From the NCBI GenBank assembly GCA_964244295.1, contig CAXTIG010000020.1, forward strand, positions 44,280 through 108,279: a stretch of DNA of 64,000 bases, read 5' to 3'. Below the pieces are notes generated by a model. It searched no databases and was not told where the DNA came from. It worked only from the letters and a program-made list of their open reading frames with translations. The stretch is from JAJAZB01 sp964244295. GTDB lineage: Bacteria; Bacteroidota; Bacteroidia; Cytophagales; Spirosomataceae. A program made the translations under genes and the position numbers. This document shows, piece after piece, positions 52,461 to 60,376 of the stretch; within the stretch, counting starts at the first letter, position 1, and every line of letters begins with the position of its first letter.

Positions 52461-52539
52461 TTGCACACTGCCCGGATGGCTTCGCACAAGTTATGCCCGG
52501 CGTGGAACGCTTCGCTAAACTTTCGCAAGTGAGGGAAAA
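52461..52539. repeat. Repeat copy 1: TTGCACACTGCCCGGATGGC... TTCGCACAAGTTA
   Basis: It shares TTCGCACAAGTTA, a TTCGCTAAAC segment and the opening TTGCAnACTGCCnGGATGG with copy 2 at 52909-52969, but has about 15 extra bases in the middle. Confidence 0.7.
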
Positions 52540-52908
52540 GAGAGAGGGCGAGTGGTGCCTCGAAAGGCTTGAGTTTAGACCGCACGGCTTCCGCCTGGAA
52601 TAGCAGGCTTTGAACTTTGCTACTTAGCCGGTAGGTTTGTCGTATAAAGATCGACTCAATGGCAACACGCACTAAACTGGATCAAGCCTGGCTGGCCGTC
52701 GAGCGCCTCAGCCGACGGCTATAGAAAGTTCTGGCTGCCCGCATGAACGCGCTACTTTCGCTCCCTCTGGTTGAACAAGCAGATGCGAACGTCCGGCCAA
52801 ACGCGCTGACGATGAACGGTATTCGCGTCAAACTAAAGGCCTACCGGCAAACTCGCCATGAAAAGATCGGGGTAACGTCGTGCTTGAGGTTGGAATGTAA
52901 AAGGCAGT

Positions 52909-52969
52909 TGCAAACTGCCGGGATGGTTTCGCACAAGTTACGATTCGCTAAACTTGTGCGAGTGGGGAA
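52909..52969. repeat. Repeat copy 2 with hairpin CGCACAAGTT/AACTTGTGCG
   Basis: A compact copy of the repeat at 52461. The ten-base arms CGCACAAGTT and AACTTGTGCG pair perfectly around ACGATTCGCTA. Confidence 0.75.
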
Positions 52970-53060
52970 TTGAGGGGAAATTACAGCTACTCGGTATGGG
53001 CAGTTGCAATAAACTTAAGTAAACGGAAAGACGAAACACTACCTGTAGGTACATATTCGC

Positions 53061-54413
53061 ATGGAGCCAGAGTTTATTTTTTGGGATGACATCAACAAGC
53101 CAAAGCGGTATGAAGAAGTCCTCCCCGATCGGAAGTTAGGCTTAGTTATCTTGCGATTGTATGACCGCATAAGGAATAAAACTCTCAGTACGTATTTTAA
53201 ACATTCCGATCTTGAGAATATATACTGGGAAGTAAATCCAACGAGAGAGCGAAAAACTCGAGAAATCACGCAATATGCTATTGAGCAACTCAAACACTAT
53301 TTCATTTCCTACGATACAGACCGGCAGGAGTACCATCTTCGAGATTATGCCTACGAGTTTGGCAGCATGGTATACAAACTGCTTGAGGCTCAATTTAAAC
53401 CATCGCAAGTAGAGAGGCTTTGTAAGCTATTGTTGGATGAGCTTAAGAAGCATATTAATAGTGACACATTCAGCGATTGGTATAGCTATATCTTCGGAGC
53501 TAATCACTCCGATCTCAGGCGGCAGTTAGACCTGCTCGATGAGAAAATCAATGTATTGGTCAGGGATTTAGGCCTTCAAAGGCTCGACGATGAAGATGTC
53601 TTGCAGATGCTCCGCTCCGTGTCGGAACGGTTGGACCGTTTACTGCTCGAACACAGGCAGCTTGATATCGCCTACCGGGATACTCGCTACATACGCGCTC
53701 GGCTAACCAATTATCAAGATCAAGCTTCTAACGAAGACGCACCTGACATTGAACACGCCCTAATATTCTTTGCTGACTTGCGCCGACTACTTGACGCTAT
53801 CCGGGTGCGTTTGAGCCGAATTCAGCCTAAGATTCAACAATTATTTGGCGTATTTCAGCAAGCCAGTTTCCGGGCACGTACCGATCAGTTTATTCGCTAC
53901 TTGTTTGAAAATAGTGTGGTACCCACCAACAAAGTCGTATTGCCTGCTCACGTCCCTCCCTTCATTTGTCGCATCCACAAACTTCAGCTTTGGTACTTCG
54001 ATGTGAATCGTACCGTGTTCCCCGAACCCCCTCAGCCCCGCCCTCAACGAGTGGTTGATGAGGTCGCCAGGGAAAAGGCATTTCAGGAAGCAGCCGAGCC
54101 AGCCCGGCGACAGGACGAGGCCCATACCTGGCTCGAACGGTTCCATGCTGAGTTGGAGAAGAATGGGAGTTTGGCCCTGAGTGATTACTTCGACCGAGTC
54201 TACCAGCAAATGCCTCACCGATTCGACATAGTGCTCCGTTTTTCGTACCTGGTTCTGCGCCGATACAGTGACCATAATGACTGGCTGTTGGCTGTCAAAT
54301 CACCCAGTTCCCAATTTTCCCGCTTAAACCTGCTGCTATGGAACATACACATCTCCCGGAAGAACTTCGATTTACCCTCGACCCCGCCGCCGAAGCCATC
54401 TTCGCCAAGTTAG
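53061..54413 (+). CDS. jetA: Wadjet/Mks kleisin-like subunit JetA (MksF-like)
   Basis: This 450-residue protein is first in a four-gene operon with the layout of Wadjet anti-plasmid systems. The N-terminal part has a winged-helix look (TREITQYAIEQLKHYFISYD, then REYHLRDYAYEFGSMVYKLL-like helices). The middle is a helical/coiled region (VSERLDRLLLEHRQLDIAYR). The C-terminus is another winged-helix-like domain. This fits an MksF/MukF-type kleisin that bridges the JetC heads. I do not see the DUF3375 features of type I JetA, so a type II or III variant is more likely. Its 3' end overlaps jetB by 76 bases. The role is inferred mainly from operon order and the strong JetC/JetD matches. Confidence 0.78.
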   Translation: MEPEFIFWDDINKPKRYEEVLPDRKLGLVILRLYDRIRNKTLSTYFKHSDLENIYWEVNPTRERKTREITQYAIEQLKHYFISYDTDRQEYHLRDYAYEFGSMVYKLLEAQFKPSQVERLCKLLLDELKKHINSDTFSDWYSYIFGANHSDLRRQLDLLDEKINVLVRDLGLQRLDDEDVLQMLRSVSERLDRLLLEHRQLDIAYRDTRYIRARLTNYQDQASNEDAPDIEHALIFFADLRRLLDAIRVRLSRIQPKIQQLFGVFQQASFRARTDQFIRYLFENSVVPTNKVVLPAHVPPFICRIHKLQLWYFDVNRTVFPEPPQPRPQRVVDEVAREKAFQEAAEPARRQDEAHTWLERFHAELEKNGSLALSDYFDRVYQQMPHRFDIVLRFSYLVLRRYSDHNDWLLAVKSPSSQFSRLNLLLWNIHISRKNFDLPSTPPPKPSSPS

Positions 54414-54976
54414 ATTATGCCCTTCGCGATGGCGTTCATATTCAACGTAATTCAGACCCGGAAGCCTTTCGATTTTTATTGAGCCAGCATAATGAAGAAT
54501 CCTTACGGGCTTATTACGAGAAATACTTTCAGGTAAAGCTTCTAAAACGCACCAATGGTGGTGAGAGTTTTTACTTCCTCGATTTTATGGCCGACCATCG
54601 AGGTAATTTGGGCGATCACTATGAACGCCTGGAGAACCATCATTTGCTAATTGGCTTCCTGTTGCATAAAGTCACGGTGCTTGATCGGAACATCGAACTC
54701 CAATCGTTTACGGAGTTTAAGCGTATCCTGCGCGAGAATTACCCTCATCTACGAATTCACCTGAATCGGTTGATCGCCCGTTCGGGGCGGCAGACCGAAA
54801 ATCCTGAAGACAACAACTCTATTGACTTGGTAATCAAGACAGCTTTTGACCGGTTCAAACAACTAAAATGGATCGATTTTGAGGGCGATACATTTGATAC
54901 GCTTCCGGCGTTCAGCCGCTTGACCGATGCCTACGCGCCCCAGATTCAACGCATTGACGAATTCCTGAAGTCATGA
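54338..54976 (+). CDS. jetB: Wadjet/Mks subunit JetB (MksE-like)
   Basis: This 212-residue mixed helical protein has two predicted winged-helix segments (FRFLLSQHNEESLRAYYEKY, FTEFKRILRENYPHLRIHLN, FDRFKQLKWIDFEGDTFDTL). It occupies the position and size of JetB/MksE, the accessory dimer that binds the kleisin. The ATG at 54338 lies inside jetA, and the stop overlaps the jetC start (ATGA), so translation is probably coupled throughout. No catalytic motif is expected. The assignment depends on context more than on sequence identity. Confidence 0.78.
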   Translation: MEHTHLPEELRFTLDPAAEAIFAKLDYALRDGVHIQRNSDPEAFRFLLSQHNEESLRAYYEKYFQVKLLKRTNGGESFYFLDFMADHRGNLGDHYERLENHHLLIGFLLHKVTVLDRNIELQSFTEFKRILRENYPHLRIHLNRLIARSGRQTENPEDNNSIDLVIKTAFDRFKQLKWIDFEGDTFDTLPAFSRLTDAYAPQIQRIDEFLKS

Positions 54977-57900
54977 AGAAATTTCCGCGTATCTATAGCC
55001 TTTGCACGGTGGGGTTAATTCATCACGGCGAATATGAATACCTGTTTCATCCATTCCGAACCGATTTTATTGGCGATAGTGGCTCCGGCAAAAGTATGGT
55101 CGCCGACCTGCTTCAACTGATTTTGGTAGGCTATGATAAATTCAAGTCGGCGACCGAAGTAGCTGGAGAGAAACGCACTATCGATGGGATCGTGTTTACG
55201 TCAATGAACACGAGTGGTATTGGGTACGCTTTTCTGAATGTGGAAATAGCCCCAAAGCAGTACGTCGTAATAGGAGCCGCTTTGCAGAGTGGCAACCAAC
55301 GCACCCGTGCGTTCGTCGCGCAGGCAGGCAACGTATTTTCAGGCGACTCGTTGGAGCCTCTTTCTGCTCCCCTCAGCTATTCAGCCTTAATTCGACAGAC
55401 TGACAATGCCATCCTGCCGCTGGAACAAGTTGGGTTACATTTGTTTGAGCAGGGTATTGTCCTACGTACTTACGAGCAGTTCGCTGGCTTCCATGAATTG
55501 CTCATTGCGAACCGATTACTGCCGCTCAAATCGACGGCCAATCAGCAGGCAATAGCAGACTATGCCACCATCATCCGTTCTTTCGCACGTGGCTACAAAG
55601 TCGAGGCTAATAAATCGAATGCACTGCAACAGTTCCTGTTTGGTCGTTCTGAGCGTAACAGCTTGCTTGACAGGCTCAAATATGTTCAGCAGGAAATTGA
55701 TAAACACATTCATTCCCACAATCGTAATATCGACGATGTCGAAGAGTTCAAAGCCAAACTGACCGATTTTAAAGAACTTCTACGTAGGGGGACAGAGTAT
55801 AATCAAACCAAAGTCAAGTGGGTAGTTGCCAACTTTCATTGTGCCCAACAAACGCAGCAACGGCGACAGCAGAACGTCGCAAACCTGTGCGAACGGCTAA
55901 ATCAGGATGTGGCTCGTTTGAATACTATCTGCCCCATCGTGAATTCACTCCGGGGTACGTTGCCCGAAGCCGTGGAAAAGGCTAACAAAATTTACCAAGA
56001 AGCCGTCGCCAGAAAAGCGGACTTAAAATCAATTGTTCAGGCAGTAGCTACCGTCCAAGCGTGGTTAGCCGCGCTTAGCCCAACGGCAACGTTTGAGCAA
56101 CTAACTGCGGCCTTCACACTTGACCAGAAACGGCAAGCACAACGAGACCAGATCAATACCCTGTTGAACCTGCTGGCTAAAGAGGATCTAACGAAAGTGT
56201 TTCTAAAATCAGCTTGGATTAAAGGGTTTGAAGCTGGCTATGAGCAGCACCAACAGGAATTGAACCGACTGGATACGTCAATAAGGAAGAAGACGCAATT
56301 GGCCGCACTCGCCGACTTGGACGCCCCAACCTCACTGGCTTATTGGGCAGCGCATTTAGACCGGCCATTGACCCTCGAAGAAGAAAGCTTGCTCCGACAC
56401 TTTCAGCATCTGCCGACTACGAAGCCGACGCGGGAAACACATAAAACCGACGACCGCTACATACCCTCTGCAAAAGTCTTGTTCGCCAACCCATCGCTAA
56501 CAATCGACGAAGACCAACCCGCAACTTATTGGGCAAATCTATCGGGCGTGTGGGAGCGTATTGAGCAAGTGAAAGACCCACTTTTCGCTACGAATGACAA
56601 ACAAGCACTTCGGCAGCAGCTTCAACAATGGAATAGCGACCTCCAACAGGAAATTCAGCGTTTGACTGCGGAACGCAATACGTTGACTGCGCTTGCAACA
56701 TGCCTACGAGGGAGCAGTAACGTAACAGACCTGTTGGTAGCCTACTCAGAACGTACCCAAGTAGAGCAATTCAAGTTTAATTCCGATTGGGTGATGGCTC
56801 CGGGAGATTTTGACAAACTGCTAACCCAATACCGTGCTTACGCTACTCGGATTGAAACAGATCTTGAGCAGGCCGACAAAGCTGTCGAAGACACCCTTAA
56901 GGCACTTAATGAGGTGGGACAGCAGAATACTTGGATAGAGCAGATTGCTCAAATAGTTGACGAATGGACTCCCGCAATCCAGTACGTAAACGTCCTTAAT
57001 CAGCAATTATCCAAACGGCCAGAATTTACTCTCCGTACTGATGGTCTTCTGGCTAATCCTGTTGATAGAAACCTTAGGAAACTTCTTAATAATCTTCAAG
57101 TTAGCCATCAAAATCGGATAACGATTGATCGTTGGATTAACGAGATTAAATTGCTTGTAGAGGCTGAGCAGCAGCAGCACGAAGCGCAAAAGCGGTATGC
57201 AAGCCTATTCGATTATACGCCTGAAAAAATAGAAGCTATTGAAGCCGAGGAGGTTGACCAATTAAAGAATTTGGCGAATCAAGCATGGACTCGCTACGAG
57301 GACGAATATCAGCGGTTGACCAAACGATATTTGCCCGACCAGCAGCACTTGGTTAACGATTCAATCTGTGATTTCATGTTACTGGCTAATGAAGTGCTGC
57401 CACCTCAGCTAAGAAACACGGTTAAATCTGGCGATGAAATAATCTCAGCGATTGAAACCGAACTATTACGGATTAATAATCAGGTCAGAATGATTGCCAA
57501 CTCTATTATTCAAGATGCAGGCAAAGTTGTAGCTGAATTGGGGCAAATCATCAGTGAGCATAAGGCGGCACGGTCCGCCATTAACACGTTTTTCCAAAGT
57601 CAGACACGTCCGATTACCAATAATTGTAGCGTAAAGCTGGGTATAAAACAGGGAATAATTCATGAAGAATGGATCACGGAGTTTGCCGAACTCATTGACC
57701 GCCTCGAAACGCCGTTGTTTCCATCTGCCAGGATAGATGCCGAGTCCCTCCGGGATAAGAAGGATTTAACATCCTTGATAAAAACCGCTTTCAAACAAGT
57801 AAATGGCGGTAATAATTTTGATATTGACCTCATACTTGATCCGTTCAACTACTACGAGCTATCGTTTGGCATGTATTACGAAAACGGCCAGCCAAACAAG

Positions 57901-58257
57901 GGTAGTACGGGGCAAACCTACGCAGCATTAGCCCTGCTGAGTGTGGCCCGGCTGTCTATCGTTGAAGCAGGCTCACCGAAAAATCCCGCCCCTGGACTGC
58001 GCATCATGCCAATTGACGAAGCCGAAGGACTCGGCTCGAACTTCACGATGCTGGCCGACATTGCCCGGCAATACGATTACCAACTGATTGCTATGTCAAT
58101 TGGACCGGTTGGCCGCTACCAGGAAAATGAGCAATATGTATATATGCTCCAGAAGGACCAAAGTACTGACGAGGCGATCAACTATCCACCCTTTGGGATT
58201 TTAAGTGCTCAAGACGCTCACCACTTATCGTACCGCTATTATGATGCGAAAGATTAG
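54973..58257 (+). CDS. jetC: Wadjet/Mks SMC-like ATPase JetC (MksB-like)
   Basis: This 1094-residue SMC-family motor has Walker A at residues 34-41 (GDSGSGKS). Long coiled-coil arms rich in Gln and Leu span about 230-450 and 560-900. The second half of the ATPase head is at the C-terminus, with a signature GSTGQTYAALALL near residue 975 and a Walker B LRIMPIDEAEGLG near 1010-1022. The signature has Gln where SMC proteins usually have Glu (SGGE or STGE). SMC complexes of this class extrude DNA loops; in Wadjet this senses and marks small circular DNA for cleavage. Size is at the short end for the family. GC content is clearly below that of core genes. Confidence 0.9.
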   Translation: MKKFPRIYSLCTVGLIHHGEYEYLFHPFRTDFIGDSGSGKSMVADLLQLILVGYDKFKSATEVAGEKRTIDGIVFTSMNTSGIGYAFLNVEIAPKQYVVIGAALQSGNQRTRAFVAQAGNVFSGDSLEPLSAPLSYSALIRQTDNAILPLEQVGLHLFEQGIVLRTYEQFAGFHELLIANRLLPLKSTANQQAIADYATIIRSFARGYKVEANKSNALQQFLFGRSERNSLLDRLKYVQQEIDKHIHSHNRNIDDVEEFKAKLTDFKELLRRGTEYNQTKVKWVVANFHCAQQTQQRRQQNVANLCERLNQDVARLNTICPIVNSLRGTLPEAVEKANKIYQEAVARKADLKSIVQAVATVQAWLAALSPTATFEQLTAAFTLDQKRQAQRDQINTLLNLLAKEDLTKVFLKSAWIKGFEAGYEQHQQELNRLDTSIRKKTQLAALADLDAPTSLAYWAAHLDRPLTLEEESLLRHFQHLPTTKPTRETHKTDDRYIPSAKVLFANPSLTIDEDQPATYWANLSGVWERIEQVKDPLFATNDKQALRQQLQQWNSDLQQEIQRLTAERNTLTALATCLRGSSNVTDLLVAYSERTQVEQFKFNSDWVMAPGDFDKLLTQYRAYATRIETDLEQADKAVEDTLKALNEVGQQNTWIEQIAQIVDEWTPAIQYVNVLNQQLSKRPEFTLRTDGLLANPVDRNLRKLLNNLQVSHQNRITIDRWINEIKLLVEAEQQQHEAQKRYASLFDYTPEKIEAIEAEEVDQLKNLANQAWTRYEDEYQRLTKRYLPDQQHLVNDSICDFMLLANEVLPPQLRNTVKSGDEIISAIETELLRINNQVRMIANSIIQDAGKVVAELGQIISEHKAARSAINTFFQSQTRPITNNCSVKLGIKQGIIHEEWITEFAELIDRLETPLFPSARIDAESLRDKKDLTSLIKTAFKQVNGGNNFDIDLILDPFNYYELSFGMYYENGQPNKGSTGQTYAALALLSVARLSIVEAGSPKNPAPGLRIMPIDEAEGLGSNFTMLADIARQYDYQLIAMSIGPVGRYQENEQYVYMLQKDQSTDEAINYPPFGILSAQDAHHLSYRYYDAKD

Positions 58258-59233
58258 CTGGGGCAGCCTCAAACGGCTGCATGACTTATACACGAATGGT
58301 AAATCGACAGCAGCCTTACAAAGCGATGACTTCATCAATACTAATTTCGTACAGCAAAACCGGCTGATTCGGCGAAAGCCAGGTGGACAAAAAGTGGCTG
58401 TTTGGGAGCCAACGATCAAATTCAAGGGTTATTATGAACGCTGGTACGCAGACAAATATCGAGATTTTAAAGAGTTTTTTGACAAGAATTTATTGCCTCA
58501 CACAGCCTCACAAAATTATGAAGAAGACGATATAAAGACATTGATTTTCATTTACAATAATCGTAACGAAATTCTCAGTAGCTTAACGACCGAACGCACT
58601 TTTCTAAAGAGTATATTTAAGAAGGCTATTGATGAGGAGCGGGAGTCCAAATACTTCGAAACACATCCATCGCTGAAGAAAGCGGTTCTAAAAATCCTTG
58701 ACCGAGAAAAGGAAGGTTTTCCAGATAATGACCCTAAAAATCATCAATGGCGGTTCGTTGTTGATTGTTTATCAGCTAAGTATGTTGTTCTGTGCGAAAA
58801 CTTGGAAATGCTTAAAATTCCTCGCAAGGCTCTAGAGAACGACATCGAACTCTGGTACGTTGGTGGTGGCAATACAAAACCATTAGAACGACTTGGACCA
58901 AGACAACTTAATCTACCGCTATTTTATTCCTGCGATTGGGATCACCACGGACTGCAGTTCTATTCTCGGATCAAAAAACTATTGAAAGAATATAAAATTC
59001 ATCTGTTAATGCCTCGAATTGACGCTCAGCGATTTAACACACAAACAAAGTTTCATAGCAGTCAGTGGAATTTTGATCAACCATTATCCGGGTTAAATAA
59101 AAATGATTTTTCATCCGAAGCCCAGACGTTAATTAATGAGTTAATTCAAACCGACAAATGGATTGAAGAAGAGGGGAATGATGTTGTGGAGATGATATTT
59201 GATTTAGTTGATCAGGACGGGTTACCCCAGTGA
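58241..59233 (+). CDS. jetD: Wadjet nuclease subunit JetD (Toprim/DUF2220)
   Basis: This 330-residue protein is the predicted DNA-cleaving subunit. An N-terminal helical arm is followed by a topoisomerase-VI-A-like Toprim domain. The metal-binding Glu is in YVVLCENLEML (about residue 186), and the acidic pair in FYSCDWDHHGLQFYSR (about 228-240). This Cys-Asp-Trp-Asp-x-x-Gly form matches the DUF2220 motif in which both Asp residues bind Mg. I use the ATG at 58241, overlapping jetC by 17 bases; the upstream GTG at 58205 would add 12 residues read from jetC in another frame. JetD presumably cleaves plasmid DNA after the SMC complex stalls on it. Confidence 0.86.
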   Translation: MMRKISWGSLKRLHDLYTNGKSTAALQSDDFINTNFVQQNRLIRRKPGGQKVAVWEPTIKFKGYYERWYADKYRDFKEFFDKNLLPHTASQNYEEDDIKTLIFIYNNRNEILSSLTTERTFLKSIFKKAIDEERESKYFETHPSLKKAVLKILDREKEGFPDNDPKNHQWRFVVDCLSAKYVVLCENLEMLKIPRKALENDIELWYVGGGNTKPLERLGPRQLNLPLFYSCDWDHHGLQFYSRIKKLLKEYKIHLLMPRIDAQRFNTQTKFHSSQWNFDQPLSGLNKNDFSSEAQTLINELIQTDKWIEEEGNDVVEMIFDLVDQDGLPQ

Positions 59234-59254
59234 GCAGCCGTTCTAATTCCTTCA

Positions 59255-59458
59255 TTAACGTGAGTCTGCGACTCTTACCATAGAGCGTTCTGGAACCGGA
59301 ATGGGCATCAGCGGAATGCTGTCTTCCCAGGCTTCGATGGCAAGCGCCAACTCGGTAAACTCTCGTTCTTTATCAGGATGGCCCTCGAAGCCTTCGGCAA
59401 TTAAAGCGTCTAATCGGGCGAACGCCGCTTTGCATTCTGAGCCGCCGTTTATTTTCAT
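59255..59458 (-). CDS. HigA-like antitoxin fragment or short antitoxin
   Basis: This 67-residue acidic protein (KINGGSECKAAFARLDALIA, then EREFTELALAIEAWEDSIPL) resembles the N-terminal region of HigA-type antitoxins, but it lacks the helix-turn-helix DNA-binding domain. Its C-terminal tail (WEDSIPLMPIP... RVADSR) closely matches that of the antitoxin-like gene at 59790-60026, so the two are related by duplication. It lies three bases after DUF2442 on the same strand. A neutralising or regulatory partner role is inferred. Confidence 0.6.
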   Translation of the reverse strand: MKINGGSECKAAFARLDALIAEGFEGHPDKEREFTELALAIEAWEDSIPLMPIPVPERSMVRVADSR

Positions 59459-59461
59459 GGC

Positions 59462-59743
59462 TTATTTTGTCATGAAATCAGGAGCAGTCGCGTGTCGCAC
59501 CGGCTCGAAATGGCCCTCGTAAATGCTGACGGGATTTATGTCCATTTCCTCGTCCCCCCACACCAATACGCCAAACTCATCGAGATGCACGGTGGCAAAC
59601 CGGTTCGGGTCGGCGAATTGGCGAATGAGGAGGTGGGCGCTTTCCGACACGAAGGAACCAAAGTCGGCTTCGCGCTGGGTACCGTCGGCAAACGTAACCA
59701 ACAGCCGGAAACCTCCCAAGTGTTTGAACTCACTAATTCGCAT
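59462..59743 (-). CDS. DUF2442 protein
   Basis: This 93-residue protein has the DUF2442 pattern: ISEFKHLGGFRLLVTFADGT, then ADFGSFVSESAHLLIRQFAD and FGVLVWGDEEMDINPVSIYE. DUF2442 proteins are often beside small toxin-like DUF4160 proteins and are thought to act as antitoxins or regulators. No DUF4160 gene is adjacent here. The ATG at 59743 is favoured over an upstream GTG (59770). It is second to last in a four-gene toxin-antitoxin-like cluster. Confidence 0.85.
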   Translation of the reverse strand: MRISEFKHLGGFRLLVTFADGTQREADFGSFVSESAHLLIRQFADPNRFATVHLDEFGVLVWGDEEMDINPVSIYEGHFEPVRHATAPDFMTK

Positions 59744-59789
59744 CGGAGCAGATTTTGAGTTTCGATTCACACCCTCAGCACCTCCCTTA

Positions 59790-60026
59790 CTATCGCGAGT
59801 CTGCGACTCGTACCCGCGACGGTCGGTTTTGCGGCGGAGGCAGTGGAATGGGCATCAGGGGAATGCTGTCTTCCCAAACTTCAGCCAACTTGGAAAGCCG
59901 GGCCAATTCATCGGCCTCCTCGGAGGTAAGGGCTGAAAAACTGCCCAACGTCGTCACCTTTTGCAGGTAGGTTTCGATAAGCGCCATCACTTGCTGGTAC
60001 TGTTCTTCGTTGTCAATGCGGTTCAT
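59790..60026 (-). CDS. HigA-like antitoxin, short form
   Basis: This 78-residue protein (MNRIDNEEQYQQVMALIETY) aligns with the N-terminal helical segment that HigA antitoxins use to bind HigB (TSEEADELARLSKLAEVWED). No helix-turn-helix follows; the protein stops after the RVADSR tail. The ATG at 60026 is 10 bases beyond the natural end of higB in its restored frame. In the sequence as given the same frame continues from the upstream toxin because of a frameshift, making an apparent fusion. I treat them as two genes. Confidence 0.72.
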   Translation of the reverse strand: MNRIDNEEQYQQVMALIETYLQKVTTLGSFSALTSEEADELARLSKLAEVWEDSIPLMPIPLPPPQNRPSRVRVADSR

Positions 60027-60036
60027 GATGAAGAAG

Positions 60037-60329
60037 TTAGACGGTTGTAGCATCAATTCGGTCATATTCAGCGTGGGTACCAACGAAACGAATGTACAAC
60101 GTGCGTTTGTCGAAAAAATCATGGCACCCAGCCGGTAGTTGTTTCCCCGAATGTTAAATACGAACCGTTCATTGCCCACGTAATCAACGCTGTTGAATTG
60201 CCTTCTGACATCGTTCAGACTCTTCCAGTCGGCGTTCTCCACCGTTTTGTACCAGTCGTTGAGCGCCTCAGCCGCATCGGCGTGCTGCCGACCGAACGCG
60301 TTCAGAATTCGCTTGGTAATGATAACCAT
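60037..60329 (-). pseudogene. higB: HigB-type mRNA interferase toxin, frameshifted
   Basis: The first 70 codons give a HigB toxin: ILNAFGRQHADAAEALNDWY, NADWKSLNDVRRQFNSVDYV, then NERFVFNIRGNNYRLGAMIF. The family C-terminus is present but in another frame: reading DKRTLYIRFVGTHAEYDRID then a stop at 60037. The frame change falls at a run of six A (plus strand 60113-60118); seven would restore the gene. As written the toxin frame runs on into the antitoxin. The cause may be a natural inactivating deletion, slippage, or a homopolymer sequencing error. The ATG at 60329 matches relatives. Confidence 0.8.
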
Positions 60330-60376
60330 CGGTAGGCTTGGTAAAAATAGGAAAAGTTTGCGCGAACGCCTCCCTT

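Larger units (their letters stand above)
52197..53060. other. 864-base gap without a convincing gene
   Basis: Short frames exist on both strands here, but none has coding character or a recognisable domain. The stretch contains two copies of a hairpin repeat (52461-52539 and 52909-52969, listed separately) and lies between the truncated NmrA-like gene and the jet operon. It may be debris from insertion or deletion events at the edge of the defence island. The promoter of jetA must lie near its right end but is not obvious. Confidence 0.6.

Noticed and set aside
52743..52973. 76-codon plus-strand frame in the pre-jetA gap
   Set aside because: Its end is read from the TTCGCACAAGTTA repeat, and there is no recognisable domain or supporting context.
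58205..58240. GTG start for jetD upstream of the ATG at 58241
   Set aside because: It would add 12 residues from within jetC, and the double ATG at 58241/58244 fits the usual overlap better.
59790..60329. A genuine HigB-HigA fusion protein
   Set aside because: The HigB C-terminal block and its stop are intact in another frame and a proper antitoxin ATG follows, so a one-base frameshift explains the fusion better.
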